Assembly (NCBI GenBank): GCA_017553665.1
Contig: JAFZKM010000080.1
Coordinates: 1 to 9,216 of the forward strand
Reading direction: 5' to 3'
From: Lachnospiraceae bacterium
Lineage (GTDB): Bacteria; Bacillota_A; Clostridia; Lachnospirales; Lachnospiraceae
Length of the DNA stretch: 9,216 bases
In this document: positions 1 through 6,267 of the stretch, in pieces
Layout of the letters: the number at the start of each line of letters is the position of its first letter
How positions within the stretch are numbered: position 1 is the stretch's first letter
Notes under the pieces: generated by a model
What the model was told of the DNA's origin: nothing
Seen by the model: the letters and a program-made list of their open reading frames with translations, nothing else
Databases searched by the model: none
Program-made: the position numbers and the translations under genes

Positions 1-913
1 CTCCGACCGCGGTATTGTTTTCCCTGTTGACGTAAATGATGTTTCCGCAATCACCGATCGCGGCATAAACCTGACGGTCCTCGAATGGTTTATACCAGAG
101 ATAACCGTATTCCATATAGCCAAACATCCGGCCAAGCTTGATATACGGAGCCGTCATGCGGTCTATCCATTCCTTTGATACGATCTGCTTTCCGCCGCAG
201 CGGCCGTCATTAAGCACCATGTCTCCGATCTTTGCGAGGTCGCGCGCCGAAGCGCACAGCCCCCAGCCTGCGGTGACCGTATCCTGAGGGTCCGAGTACC
301 ACTCGTTTTTGCGCGGCCCCTTGTTCATGAAGAAATCAAACTGGTCCTCCTTTGAGCTGTCACCGTGCAGGGTATGCTCAGGTATCCCCAAAGGCACGAA
401 CAGGTTCCTGTTCGCGAAATCTATGCACTTCTCGCCGGTCGCTCTTTCTATTATCCCGGCAAGTATCTGTATTCCAAGCGTTGCGTACCTGAATTCTCCT
501 GTAATGCCGCTTCTTCCGCCCAAAAAGTCCAGCGCGGCTTTGGTCCAGTCATCCGACGTGCATACCTTCTTCCAGGGCTCGGAGCGCCCCTTATAAGGCG
601 CCGTCATCGTCAGCAGATGCTTTATCGTTACTTCATATATGGTCTTCTCGCCCCTCTTTACCTCATAGTCCGGAAAGAAATCCATTACCTTTTCATCGAT
701 GCTTTTGATGAATCCCCTGTCGAACGCGATCCCGGCAAGCAGCGCCATCACGCCCTTTGTCACTGAGTTCACATTGAGGGGATCCTCGGGTTTAAACCCG
801 CGCCAGCAGTCCTCGTATGTGATCTGACCGTCGGTCATCACGCAAATCTGACTGATGTTGCTCTCGTTTCCCTTACTTTCAGCTATAAAACGATGAAGTT
901 CCTCTTTTGTCAT
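1..913 (-). CDS. Beta-lactamase-fold serine hydrolase (class C-like), C-terminus cut by window edge
   Basis: Serine hydrolase of the beta-lactamase/penicillin-binding-protein fold (Pfam Beta-lactamase type). The family includes esterases, D-aminopeptidases and cell-wall hydrolases, so the substrate cannot be told from sequence. Reading from the ATG at 913, the nucleophile motif SxxK is S50-V-T-K53 and the second motif is Y143-A-T145, followed by the usual hydrophobic stretch ending IIE. The region of the third motif (KTG or HxG in relatives) reads I286-G-D-C-G-N291, so the usual basic or His residue is absent. No signal peptide or membrane helix is seen at the N-terminus, so the protein is probably cytoplasmic. 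304 complete codons are visible; the family usually has about 330-400, so only the C-terminal end is missing. The start is fixed by AGGAGG (922-927) eight bases upstream and by its distance to SxxK. That ribosome binding site lies in a hairpin (see 915-961). Fold call firm, function open. Confidence 0.88.
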   Translation of the reverse strand, partial: MTKEELHRFIAESKGNESNISQICVMTDGQITYEDCWRGFKPEDPLNVNSVTKGVMALLAGIAFDRGFIKSIDEKVMDFFPDYEVKRGEKTIYEVTIKHLLTMTAPYKGRSEPWKKVCTSDDWTKAALDFLGGRSGITGEFRYATLGIQILAGIIERATGEKCIDFANRNLFVPLGIPEHTLHGDSSKEDQFDFFMNKGPRKNEWYSDPQDTVTAGWGLCASARDLAKIGDMVLNDGRCGGKQIVSKEWIDRMTAPYIKLGRMFGYMEYGYLWYKPFEDRQVYAAIGDCGNIIYVNRENNTAVG

Positions 914-914
914 G

Positions 915-961
915 AAAAAAGCCTCCTCTTTGAACAGATTTGGACGTCCAAAAAGAAGGCT
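915..961 (-). promoter_or_regulatory. Hairpin that buries the ribosome binding site of the serine hydrolase gene; terminator-like
   Basis: On the minus-strand transcript, bases 961-950 can pair with 931-920 over 12 consecutive positions, two of them G-U, around an 18-base loop (949-932). The 3' arm contains the whole AGGAGG of the serine hydrolase gene, and five further U residues plus one C separate the stem from its ATG. The pairing is poorer on the plus strand, where the two wobble positions become C-A mismatches, so the structure favours the minus-strand RNA. The stem plus U-tract also looks like an intrinsic terminator for the upstream Nudix/FakA-like unit. Its two readings are a terminator placed against the next gene, or an RNA switch controlling translation. 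The stem is seen directly; its role is inferred. Confidence 0.55.
939..952. repeat. 14-bp perfect DNA palindrome inside the leader hairpin
   Basis: TTTGGACGTCCAAA is a perfect inverted repeat centred between bases 945 and 946. It sits mainly in the loop of the larger 915-961 hairpin, and its outer bases overlap the 5' arm. In RNA it could form a competing small stem, or as DNA it could be a protein site. It lies 26 bases upstream of the serine hydrolase start codon. Function unknown. Confidence 0.5.
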
Positions 962-1006
962 ATCATTATTAAAAATTGTTTTCAAGTATAATCTTAAGTT
1001 TATTCC

Positions 1007-1294
1007 TTATCCGTGCAGTCCTGCCGTCTGCCTGATCATATCCTCAACCACGATATCATAGATCTCTCCGACAGTACTGCAGTATTCGAGCAGCTTCCAG
1101 GGCTCGTTGGTGTGAAAATGAACCTTGACCATGTCCTCATCACCCGCGGCGATCAGGCTGTTGCCCTCAAAATGCTCCGTAATGTAATCTGCGATCTCGT
1201 CCTCATCGAGATCCTTGTCACGGCGGTCAATAAGCATCTGCGTATCATAACGGTATGCGAACTGATCGTCCTCTGCGTCGATTGAATTAACCAT
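1007..1294 (-). CDS. Small FakA/DAK2-family protein (free-standing domain, 95 residues)
   Basis: The protein resembles an internal part of FakA (YloV), the ATP-binding subunit of bacterial fatty-acid kinase. The match covers a Y-x-T strand (Y16-D17-T18; relatives often have Cys where D17 is), an acidic helix (about 27-43), G44-N-S-L with G51-D-E-D, then the hallmark K57-V-H-F-H-T-N-E-P65, and finally E84-D-M-x-R-Q89, which corresponds to the NMxxQ of full-length proteins. Full FakA has about 550 residues; the N-terminal DAK2 kinase domain and the C-terminal region are both absent, so this protein should have no kinase activity. Such short proteins are often labelled 'kinase to dihydroxyacetone kinase' by automatic annotation. 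The start is supported by AAGGAGG (1302-1308) at good spacing. The gene begins one base after the Nudix stop, so the two are probably co-translated. It could be a binding module or a remnant; the clean start and stop argue for a real gene. Confidence 0.75.
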   Translation of the reverse strand: MVNSIDAEDDQFAYRYDTQMLIDRRDKDLDEDEIADYITEHFEGNSLIAAGDEDMVKVHFHTNEPWKLLEYCSTVGEIYDIVVEDMIRQTAGLHG

Positions 1295-1295
1295 G

Positions 1296-1685
1296 TTACA
1301 TCCTCCTTATCTTCTCTATCAGTTCCAGATCGGCCGGCAGCCAGTCTACATCTCCCAGCTCGTCTTTTCCCAGCCATCTGCCGGCCTCAGCCTCTTTCAG
1401 GACCAGTTCTCCGGCCGTCACTTCTGCCAGGAAACAGTCCATCGACAAATGGAATTCAGGGTAATCATACTCAACGGTATCTATCAGGTCTCCCACCGCT
1501 ATCTCTGCGGTCAGCTCCTCGCGGATTTCCCGTATCAGCGCCTGCTGCGGGGTTTCTCCCGCTTCTATCTTTCCGCCCGGAAACTCCCACCGGCCTTTAA
1601 AGGCTCCGTAGCCCCGCGCCGTCGCGAATATCTTTCCTGTCGCGGCGTCCTTTAACACTGCGGCCACAACCCGTATCGTTTTCAT
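1296..1685 (-). CDS. Nudix hydrolase, MutT-like (probable 8-oxo-dGTP or related nucleotide diphosphatase)
   Basis: The protein has 129 residues, the usual size of MutT. The Nudix box runs from G38 to about A60: G38-x5-E44-x7-R52-E53-I-x-E56-E57. The metal-binding glutamates are present, but the Gly near the end of the consensus (EExG) is Thr59. The preceding stretch G31-R-W-E-F-P-G-G38 matches MutT and related enzymes that sanitise oxidised nucleotides, such as 8-oxo-dGTP to 8-oxo-dGMP plus pyrophosphate. Assignment to that substrate is by family resemblance only. W83 and W95 in the C-terminal half fit the MutT pattern. The start ATG at 1685 has AAGGAGT upstream at about nine bases. The gene lies 35 bases after the membrane-protein gene, and its last codons carry the ribosome binding site of the FakA-like gene. 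Cytoplasmic. Nudix call certain, precise substrate not. Confidence 0.9.
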   Translation of the reverse strand: MKTIRVVAAVLKDAATGKIFATARGYGAFKGRWEFPGGKIEAGETPQQALIREIREELTAEIAVGDLIDTVEYDYPEFHLSMDCFLAEVTAGELVLKEAEAGRWLGKDELGDVDWLPADLELIEKIRRM

Positions 1686-1720
1686 AAATAAAATACTCCT
1701 TTTTCACCGTTTCCTCAAGC

Positions 1721-2437
1721 CTATCTGTAATAGCACTCGGAAATATCTATGTTGAAATACGGCCCTGTCGAGCTGTCATACCTGAATATCTCCTCATCTC
1801 CCCGGAGAATGGAAATATCGCTGTTCTTTATATTTATCCTGTATTGTCCCATATCCGCTCCGTCCCAATCGGATTTGGCTTTTACGGCACCTTCTGGCAC
1901 TATTTTTTTCAGGCCGTACCCGATATGAAGATCGAACGGTTTGCATTCGTCTCCCCGGATGGCATAGGCAAAACTCCTTCCGTCACCTATGCCGCCGTTC
2001 CCTCTTGAATCAAAGACAACCAGCGCGTCGCTTCGCGCAATAAGGATCCTGTCCCTGACAATACGCACCGAAATAAAGATCACCGGGAGCAGAATAAGTA
2101 CCGCGGCAAGTATTTTCATGGCCGCCGGAAGGCTTCCATCCCCTGCCTGCAGCAGAGTCTTCCTTTTCCTGGCATTGACCGCGATCGCCGCGGCGTATAC
2201 AACTCCCGCGGCAGCCCCCGCAGCGTACAGCAGAAGCACCTCGAGGCCTATGCCCAGACCAAGTGCTCCGACCAGAACAGCGAGGTCGATAAAGAGATAG
2301 ATAATGCCGACACAGCACAGCAGGCTCAGATATCTGCAATAAGCCGCGTTTTTGTTTCTGATCGAAACGATCAGTGACGCGATCGATAAGATGATCAGTA
2401 TTATCGCGACCAGATACAGTCTTGTTTTAATAAGCAT
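1721..2437 (-). CDS. Membrane protein with four predicted helices and C-terminal domain, unknown function
   Basis: I do not recognise a family. Predicted membrane segments, counted from the chosen start, are about 7-26, 37-60, 65-88 and 108-126. A basic cluster (R90-K-R-K93) after the third helix should face the cytoplasm. The fourth helix then places the C-terminal domain (about 130-238) outside the cell. That domain is rich in Asp, Gly and Ser with short beta-prone stretches (VVFDSRGNGG near its start) and ends near ISECYYR. Length is 238 residues. The frame stays open upstream to 2491, but I chose the ATG at 2437 because GGAAAGGAAG lies just before it and the first helix then begins at residue 7, while the longer version adds a non-hydrophobic leader overlapping the lipoprotein gene. 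It starts 34 bases after the lipoprotein gene, so both are probably in one transcript and may act together at the cell surface. Confidence 0.75.
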   Translation of the reverse strand: MLIKTRLYLVAIILIILSIASLIVSIRNKNAAYCRYLSLLCCVGIIYLFIDLAVLVGALGLGIGLEVLLLYAAGAAAGVVYAAAIAVNARKRKTLLQAGDGSLPAAMKILAAVLILLPVIFISVRIVRDRILIARSDALVVFDSRGNGGIGDGRSFAYAIRGDECKPFDLHIGYGLKKIVPEGAVKAKSDWDGADMGQYRINIKNSDISILRGDEEIFRYDSSTGPYFNIDISECYYR

Positions 2438-2471
2438 ATTCTTCCTTTCCGGTGCCGCAGATCCCGGCGCG

Positions 2472-3500
2472 CTATCTGAACAGAGGATCAAACTCCCCGA
2501 TCAGGTCACTGATAAGCATTATCGCCTCATCTATCACCGACTCGTCGCTTGTGCTGAGTTTGAACTCATGCCCGTCCTCAAATTTTATTTCTATCTGCAG
2601 CAGCGCGTTTTCTCCTTCATAAGAAGTCCCCTCAAACTCCTGCAGATCGTAATTGGCTACAGTCCTGCTGATGCTTCCGAATACTATCTCATTGGAAAAG
2701 ATGGCCGCGCTCTCCGTTTTTCCGTCAACTGTCCTTGAAGCTGTCAAACGGCCGTATTTATCCCGCTCTTCTCCGATCTCGTAACAGTATTTCTTTCCGG
2801 CCCGGGTATCATCGAAGTATAATTTGACGCCGGTTACCCTGCTTTCGTAATCCTCGGGCAGGAGTTTGCGCTCTCCCTTGCCCGCGAACCACTTCGCGAA
2901 CACCAGATAAGTCTTGATGACCCATTCCGCGTCAGGTTCATTGTCATGCGTAAATGTAAGCTTCTCGCCCGAAGCGTAGTTCACGCGCAGCGTACTCGGC
3001 CCGAAAAATGCCGGGTCAAGCCCCGCCGTCAGACGATACTCGCCGTTCATTGACACGATATTATATTCGTCGATAACAGCCTGGATCGCGTCAAGGAGTT
3101 CTTTATCCGCTTCCGCTGCGACACCCGTCGTTTCCTCTGACGCGATCATTTTCCCGTCAGCGTCGGGCTTTATCTCAAAAGCATAATAGTCATTTTCATA
3201 TCCGGGCGCCCATTTGCCCTCAATGCAGAAATTGAAATAATATTCCGTAATGTCCTTCGACTTGATCTCCTTCGAAGCGCTGTAATCCGTCCTGTCCGTC
3301 ACTCCGCCGTCGATCGGCTCGTCTTCCGCGGGCGTCGGACTGATATACGTGTCCTTATCAGTATTTGCCTTCGGGTCCTGTCCGGGCTTATTATCCTTTT
3401 TGTGACATCCGAACATTCCAAGCGTTGTAAGCGATAACAGCATTACTATAAAAATATACATGATGCGCTTCCCTTTCCTTTGAAAGGCTGTCTTTAGCAT
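2472..3500 (-). CDS. Putative lipoprotein, unknown function
   Basis: A 342-residue protein with a lipoprotein-type signal: basic n-region (K3, R8, K9, K11, R12), hydrophobic core about 13-28, and a probable lipidated cysteine C32 preceded by M29-F-G31. This lipobox departs from the usual L-[AS]-[GA]-C at the first two positions, so lipidation is likely rather than certain. A linker rich in Lys, Asp, Pro and Thr (about 33-70) follows, then a domain with two or more repeats of strand-rich sequence ending in a helix (about 320-340). No enzyme motif is recognised. The ATG at 3500 has AGGAGG ten bases upstream; an in-frame ATG at 3461 would remove the basic n-region, and the upstream extension to 3623 overlaps the preceding gene without a ribosome binding site. 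It should be anchored outside the membrane. Possibly a substrate- or wall-binding protein working with the downstream membrane protein; that is inference. Confidence 0.75.
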   Translation of the reverse strand: MLKTAFQRKGKRIMYIFIVMLLSLTTLGMFGCHKKDNKPGQDPKANTDKDTYISPTPAEDEPIDGGVTDRTDYSASKEIKSKDITEYYFNFCIEGKWAPGYENDYYAFEIKPDADGKMIASEETTGVAAEADKELLDAIQAVIDEYNIVSMNGEYRLTAGLDPAFFGPSTLRVNYASGEKLTFTHDNEPDAEWVIKTYLVFAKWFAGKGERKLLPEDYESRVTGVKLYFDDTRAGKKYCYEIGEERDKYGRLTASRTVDGKTESAAIFSNEIVFGSISRTVANYDLQEFEGTSYEGENALLQIEIKFEDGHEFKLSTSDESVIDEAIMLISDLIGEFDPLFR

Positions 3501-3529
3501 GACTGTCTTTCCTCCTGACATCCGTTCTA

Positions 3530-4075
3530 TCACTTTTTGTCCAGCCATTTCTCGAGGCCCCGGTCGGTCCATACCTGCACCTCGACATAGCACTCCGGAC
3601 CGTATTTGAAATCCGGATTCCATATCTGCGGAAGTCCGTATTTCTCAATGATGCCTAAAATCTCCTCATAGCTGTAAAGCCGGTTCCGGTATTCCTTCCC
3701 ATCCTTAACATTGCCGCTGAAGGTCGGATGTGAATCGCCGTAGGTGAACGAGACCTGACTCATATCGAGCTCACTTGAATCTATCGCGATCCATGCGGTA
3801 TGCTCGTACCATTTCTCGAAAAACGGACATTTCTCCACAACCATATAATGCGGCGTTTCGCGCTCGGGCGCACCACCCGTTTTGATGAATTCGTTCCGCA
3901 ATATTCCCTCGAAGCGCCTTCTTTTGATCAGATAATCATCAGGCCGCTTCGCGAGGAAAATGTCGGGCTTTTCGCTGCGGATCCGCTGAAGTACCGCCTC
4001 CGCCTCTTCGTCGGGCAGGTCCGAAATGCTTCTGAAAGGGCCGTTGTCCCGTTCGTAATAATGATATAAGGTCAT
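3530..4075 (-). CDS. Conserved hypothetical protein, soluble, 181 residues
   Basis: No named domain is recognised, though I recall similar uncharacterised proteins of this length in Clostridia. Visible features are an N-terminal L3-Y-H-Y-Y7 followed by G12-P-F14, a charged helical region (about 19-65, many Glu, Arg and Lys), P75-H-Y-M78 with a nearby Cys83, the pattern S109-F-T-Y-G-D114 followed by H116-P117, and an aromatic C-terminus (near I-W-N-P and V-Q-V-W). There is no signal peptide or membrane segment, so it is probably cytoplasmic. The ATG at 4075 overlaps the peptidase stop as ATGA, a classic sign of translational coupling, which suggests expression in step with the peptidase. The LYH opening is loosely like some ADP-ribosyl-transferase-like folds, but I cannot support that. 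Real gene likely; function unknown. Confidence 0.8.
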   Translation of the reverse strand: MTLYHYYERDNGPFRSISDLPDEEAEAVLQRIRSEKPDIFLAKRPDDYLIKRRRFEGILRNEFIKTGGAPERETPHYMVVEKCPFFEKWYEHTAWIAIDSSELDMSQVSFTYGDSHPTFSGNVKDGKEYRNRLYSYEEILGIIEKYGLPQIWNPDFKYGPECYVEVQVWTDRGLEKWLDKK

Positions 4076-5514
4076 GCTTTACCCATCTTTCCTATTATCG
4101 CCTTATAATAGTCTACCGCGCCGGGCAGACTGTATGTATCGAGGTTCTCGTTGAGTCCGTGCATGCCCTTCATCTGCTCGGGTCCATAGACCACGGGCGA
4201 GAAGCGCAGGCATGCGCCGCATATCTGTTGGGAATGGCGCGCGTCTGTGCCGCCGGTCAGTACATAGGGTACACTGGGCAGCCCCGGGAATACCTCTTCG
4301 ATCACGCTCTCGACCAGCTTAAACGCGTCGCTGTGGGCATCGACCGGATCATACGCGGGATGCGCGTCGATCAGCTCGACTTCCAGACCGTATTTTGCGG
4401 CTGTCCTGCGGATGATCTCATTACTCTCTTCCATGTTCTGGTGCGGGATATAACGCAGGTTCAGAACAAGAGTCGCCTCCTGCGGAAGCACATTGCAGCC
4501 GTCCGAACCTGTCTGCATCGTGGGCGCGATCGTAGTCCGAAGGAGCGCCGCAGCCTGCGGTGAGATCGAGGGCATCAGTACCTCGAGCAGGGGCCTGAAC
4601 AGCCAGAGATTGCCGAACAGCAGCCTCATCCAGAAGGGTCCGTAGGGCGCCATTGTGCCGAACATTTCCTTAGCCTGCTTATTCATCGAAGACTTCATCG
4701 GATTATGCTTCGAAAGCTCTGTCACAAACTTAGACAGGCGCACGATCGGCGAATTCTTCGGAGGATAGCTTGAATGTCCGCCGCCCGAGCGCGCAATTAC
4801 TTTTAAATTTCCCTGTCCTTTTTCGAGCACGCCGACCATCGCGTAGTTGCCCTTGATTCCGGCCATAGGCTCGGTCACGATCGAGCCGCCCTCATCATTG
4901 ACGATATAGGGCTTCACTCCGCGCTTTTTGAGCTCCTCAACCAGCTTCGGGCAGCCGTCTCCGGCCACTTCCTCATCGTTCGCGGTAGAAAGATATATAT
5001 CCTGTTCGGGCACGAAGCCGTCCTTCAACAGCTCCTCGACTGCCTGGAAAAATGCCATCACCGAGCATTTCGTATCGGCGCTTCCCCTGCCCCAGACCTT
5101 GCCGTCCGCTATGTCGCCCGAGAAGGGCTCATGCTTCCATACTCCCTCCGCGGGCACCACGTCCTGATGTCCCATCAGCACGAGAGGCTTGTCCGAATGC
5201 TTTCCCTTCCAGTGATAAAGAAGGCTTCCTTCGATCTCGGTCTTTTCGAGATTTGCGTGAACGAGCGGGAAAAGCCGCTCAAGTATCTTATGGAATTCAA
5301 GGAAGCGCTCACGGCGTTTCTCACCCTTATAGGATACGGTCTCGAAGCGCACCATTTCGGCAAGTTTTTCCGCGTATTCCGCCTCACGCGCAGGATCGCG
5401 CTTCGGCTGCCAGTTTGAAGTCTTCGCGGGCGAGCAGAGCGTCCTGATCACCGCCGCAAGTACGAGAAGCACAAGCAGTCCGATGATCCCCAATACAATA
5501 TACAAAGCAGTCAT
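4072..5514 (-). CDS. M20-family metallopeptidase with N-terminal membrane anchor (carboxypeptidase S / PM20D1-like)
   Basis: Di-zinc amidohydrolase of the M20/M25/M40 family, 480 residues. Expected metal and catalytic residues are all visible: H116 in G-H-Q-D-V-V-P, catalytic D118, bridging D147 in G-S-A-D-T-K, base E181 and ligand E182 in N-D-E-E, D207 in V-N-D-E-G-G, and H452 in G-M-H-G-L-N-E. H247 in G-G-G-H-S-S-Y-P is the conserved His of the dimerisation domain. The long form and these motif contexts resemble carboxypeptidase S and PM20D1, which cleave peptides or N-acyl amino acids. Residues 4-23 form a single hydrophobic helix, with positive charge only after it (R24, K31, K38, R39), so the enzyme is probably tethered with its catalytic domain inside the cell. 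AAGGAGG precedes the ATG at 5514. It starts 11 bases after a membrane-protein gene and overlaps the next gene by four bases. Substrate not determinable from sequence. Confidence 0.93.
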   Translation of the reverse strand: MTALYIVLGIIGLLVLLVLAAVIRTLCSPAKTSNWQPKRDPAREAEYAEKLAEMVRFETVSYKGEKRRERFLEFHKILERLFPLVHANLEKTEIEGSLLYHWKGKHSDKPLVLMGHQDVVPAEGVWKHEPFSGDIADGKVWGRGSADTKCSVMAFFQAVEELLKDGFVPEQDIYLSTANDEEVAGDGCPKLVEELKKRGVKPYIVNDEGGSIVTEPMAGIKGNYAMVGVLEKGQGNLKVIARSGGGHSSYPPKNSPIVRLSKFVTELSKHNPMKSSMNKQAKEMFGTMAPYGPFWMRLLFGNLWLFRPLLEVLMPSISPQAAALLRTTIAPTMQTGSDGCNVLPQEATLVLNLRYIPHQNMEESNEIIRRTAAKYGLEVELIDAHPAYDPVDAHSDAFKLVESVIEEVFPGLPSVPYVLTGGTDARHSQQICGACLRFSPVVYGPEQMKGMHGLNENLDTYSLPGAVDYYKAIIGKMGKA

Positions 5515-5525
5515 GCTTCCCCTCC

Positions 5526-6251
5526 TTACGCTTCGTCCGCAGTCTTCTCTTCCACCGCGGCCGCCTTTGCCTTTTTGCGGAAGGCCAGATACGAAAGCGC
5601 GATCGCGAGACCGCCGCTCGGGATCACCATCATGCTGGTCGAGCCGATCAGCGAAGGCACAAAGCTGAATACGAGTATCATGAACGCGAGCACGATAAGC
5701 GCTACGATCTTATTCTGACGGTAATACTTGCAGGCCATCGCTCCGAACAGCGCGGGCACAACATTCTCAAAAGCGGGCTGCAGCGCGGGTGACTGCAGAA
5801 CAGGCTGCAGCGGGATCATGAGCAGCACACCCGCTGCCAGCACGAGAATGGTCACGAGCGAGGATGTGGCGATCGAGAGCGTCGCGATGATCTCATTCTC
5901 GGGAGTTCCGCTCTTTACTCCGACGATATCCCTCGCGTTGATCGCGCAGGGTATCTTCATGTTGATCAGATTGCCTGTGATGAAGGCCAGATAGCTTCCG
6001 CCGGCGCCAAGCATCGGAACGTAGATCAGATACTCAACGATACCGCTTACCAGATAGACTATGCCTACGCCCAGGAATGCCTTTCCCGCCGCGGGAAGGT
6101 TGGGCATCGAATCAAGATAAATACCTGCGGCAAAAGGCGCGCAAAGCAGCAGCACAAGGACGATCACGGTCGCGATCCTTCCGAGTCTGTGCGTATTGCC
6201 TATATATCTGTCGTAATACTCTTTTTTCTCAACGGTCTTCTCATTATCCAT
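5526..6251 (-). CDS. Multi-pass membrane protein, probable partner of DUF5058
   Basis: A 241-residue polytopic protein with about six predicted helices (roughly 26-46, 59-80, 84-100, 132-155, 185-203 and 207-225) between charged ends (Lys/Glu-rich N-terminus, Lys/Ala/Glu C-terminus). Between helices 2 and 3, G-A-G-G-S-Y-L-A-F-I-T-G-N with a following N-M-K-I-P looks like a conserved, transporter-type re-entrant or substrate-contact segment; this is a judgement from composition, since I do not know the family name. The ATG at 6251 is chosen because AAGGAGG stands eight bases upstream; the longer frame would need a TTG at 6275 overlapping the DUF5058 gene. It starts 16 bases after the DUF5058 stop and is followed by the peptidase after 11 bases. 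Tight spacing with two partners suggests a shared complex or pathway. Confidence 0.85.
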   Translation of the reverse strand: MDNEKTVEKKEYYDRYIGNTHRLGRIATVIVLVLLLCAPFAAGIYLDSMPNLPAAGKAFLGVGIVYLVSGIVEYLIYVPMLGAGGSYLAFITGNLINMKIPCAINARDIVGVKSGTPENEIIATLSIATSSLVTILVLAAGVLLMIPLQPVLQSPALQPAFENVVPALFGAMACKYYRQNKIVALIVLAFMILVFSFVPSLIGSTSMMVIPSGGLAIALSYLAFRKKAKAAAVEEKTADEA

Positions 6252-6267
6252 GACAGTTCCTCCTTCC

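Noticed and set aside
365..766. Plus-strand open frames inside the serine hydrolase gene (also 309-596)
   Set aside because: Antisense to a continuous minus-strand frame with SxxK and YxT motifs. No recognisable protein or ribosome binding site.
971..985. Possible promoter boxes in the AT-rich gap at 962-1006, including a TATAAT on the plus strand
   Set aside because: The plus-strand box points away from the serine hydrolase and has no gene to serve. On the minus strand only a weak TTAAGA-18-TTTAAT pair is found, too poor to call in AT-rich DNA.
2010..2339. Alternative minus-strand frames inside the membrane-protein gene (2010-2339) and across the junction at 3391-3648
   Set aside because: These are out-of-frame readings of hydrophobic or lipoprotein coding sequence; no start signal and no family resemblance.
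3501..3623. Upstream extension of the lipoprotein frame to 3623
   Set aside because: It would overlap the preceding gene by about 90 bases and push the signal sequence to residue 55; the ATG at 3500 has a good AGGAGG and a normal signal n-region.
4159..4563. Plus-strand open frames opposite the M20 peptidase (also 5052-5447)
   Set aside because: The minus strand encodes a complete peptidase with all metal ligands; the plus-strand translations show low-complexity, Arg/Ser-rich composition typical of antisense frames.
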